Of a stretch of DNA of 7,311 bases, positions 6,542-7,311 are shown in pieces. Source of the DNA: an uncultured Lachnospiraceae bacterium. Lineage in GTDB: Bacteria; Bacillota; Clostridia; Lachnospirales; Lachnospiraceae. Position 1 is the stretch's first letter, and each line of letters starts with the position of its first letter. Location: positions 1 through 7,311 of the forward strand of contig CAUCOL010000090.1 in the NCBI GenBank assembly GCA_958444395.1, in the 5' to 3' direction. Both the position numbers and the translations under genes were made by a program. The notes under the pieces are model-generated. The model worked only from the letters and a program-made list of their open reading frames with translations, was not told the DNA's origin and did no database searches.

Positions 6542-7311
6542 CTACTCTGTTTCTGTCCCAGCCTCATTCCAGACCGCAGGAAACAACACCTTAATGCAGG
6601 TACCCTTTCCCTGTTCGCTTTCCAGTTCCAGCTTTGCATGATTTTGCACCACAATGTGTTTTACAATTGCCAGCCCCAGACCGGTGCCGCCTGTTTCCTT
6701 TGACCGGCTCTTATCCACACGATAAAAACGTTCAAAGATCCGTTCCTGATGTTCTTTCGGTATCCCGATCCCGGTATCTTTTACTTCCAGCACAGCACCT
6801 CCCGCCAGACCGGGATAAACCCGGACATCAACTCTTCCATCCGGATTATTATAGCGGATTGCATTATCACATAGATTATACACCAATTCATCCAGCATTT
6901 CACGATTGGCGGTCACCTGACAGGCGATTCCCTGCAGCTGTAGAGAAACATGCCGTTTTGTAGCATTGACCTGCAGCATTTCCACACATTTCTCCGCAGC
7001 CCGGTACAGATCCAGATTTTCATATAAGATCATCTCGTCTGTCGCAACATCCAGCTCGGACAGGCGGATAATATCATTGATCAATGTCAGCAGTCGATTG
7101 GCATTATGATGGATCTCATGGGCAAACCTCGTCGTATCTGCTTCCGTTGCCATTCCATTTTCAATCAGCTCTGCATAGCCTGAGATAGAGGTCAGAGGAG
7201 TTTTAAGTTCATGCGATATATTTGCTGTAAATTCCTGCCGCATATCCGCCACTTTCACAATATTCCTGTGATTTTCCGTGATCATATTCTGAAATGGGCG
7301 CAGCTCCTTGT
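6542..7311 (-). CDS. PhoR-like sensor histidine kinase, catalytic half (partial, cut by right edge)
   Basis: The C-terminal part of a membrane two-component sensor kinase, which autophosphorylates on histidine and passes the phosphate to a response regulator. The frame stays open to the right edge (visible start KELRPFQN), so the Met at 7285 is internal and the sensor and membrane parts lie outside. Visible elements are the H-box FTANISHELKTPLTSISGYA, with phospho-acceptor His encoded at plus 7211-7213, and the N-box LVYNLCDNAIRYNN. The G1 box VKDTGIGIP, F-box RIFERFYRVDKSRS and G2 box GGTGLGLAIVKHIV follow in that order, so the HisKA and HATPase_c domains are both complete. The wording of the H-box and F-box resembles PhoR-type kinases, which often respond to phosphate or envelope conditions; the signal here is unknown. 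A response regulator gene is expected just beyond the right edge. It ends about 30 bases before the methyltransferase start. Confidence 0.94.
   Translation of the reverse strand, partial: KELRPFQNMITENHRNIVKVADMRQEFTANISHELKTPLTSISGYAELIENGMATEADTTRFAHEIHHNANRLLTLINDIIRLSELDVATDEMILYENLDLYRAAEKCVEMLQVNATKRHVSLQLQGIACQVTANREMLDELVYNLCDNAIRYNNPDGRVDVRVYPGLAGGAVLEVKDTGIGIPKEHQERIFERFYRVDKSRSKETGGTGLGLAIVKHIVVQNHAKLELESEQGKGTCIKVLFPAVWNEAGTETE

Noticed and set aside
7283..7285. ATG at 7285 as the start of the histidine kinase
   Set aside because: The frame is open to the window edge and a kinase needs the upstream sensor and linker; the H-box follows only about 20 residues later, so this Met is internal.

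Overview
The window looks like a chromosomal segment from a Gram-positive anaerobe of the Clostridia, most likely Lachnospiraceae. The reasons are the clostridial-type hexameric glutamate dehydrogenase, purine-rich AGGAGG-type ribosome binding sites, moderate GC content with AT-rich spacers, and GTG/TTG starts. This placement is inference from sequence style; no species is claimed. Every supported gene lies on the minus strand, so the window reads biologically from right to left.

Right part (7311 to 4700): the C-terminal catalytic portion of a PhoR-like sensor histidine kinase runs off the right edge. It is followed after a short gap by an RlmI-type rRNA cytosine-C5 methyltransferase. After only 27 bases comes a TetR-family regulator, and 11 bases later a zinc-dependent medium-chain alcohol dehydrogenase. 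The tetR-adh pair looks like one transcription unit, with the regulator the likely controller of the dehydrogenase.

Middle part (3654 to 2545): a stretch of about 1.1 kb with no intact gene. It holds a 63-codon fragment resembling the N-terminus of a Mob/Pre-like relaxase, preceded by inverted repeats and a terminator hairpin. A relic of a methyl-accepting chemotaxis protein C-terminus with an in-frame stop follows. Next come a terminator-like hairpin and a very AT-rich region with promoter candidates. Last is a GC-rich rod-shaped inverted repeat that would form the 5' leader of the gdhA mRNA. I read the middle part as a scar left by a decayed mobile element next to core genes.

Left part (2544 to 1): gdhA (NADP-type glutamate dehydrogenase, ammonium assimilation) ends in a clean intrinsic terminator. 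A short operon then begins: a small zinc-finger (ZAS-type) membrane-anchored protein, 22 bases before polA. The polA gene starts with GTG and is cut by the left edge; only its 5'-3' exonuclease domain is visible.

The most interesting items are the structured gdhA leader, the relaxase and chemoreceptor relics with their oriT-like inverted repeats, and the orphan zinc-finger protein coupled to polA. I saw no CRISPR array, tRNA, rRNA or complete insertion sequence.
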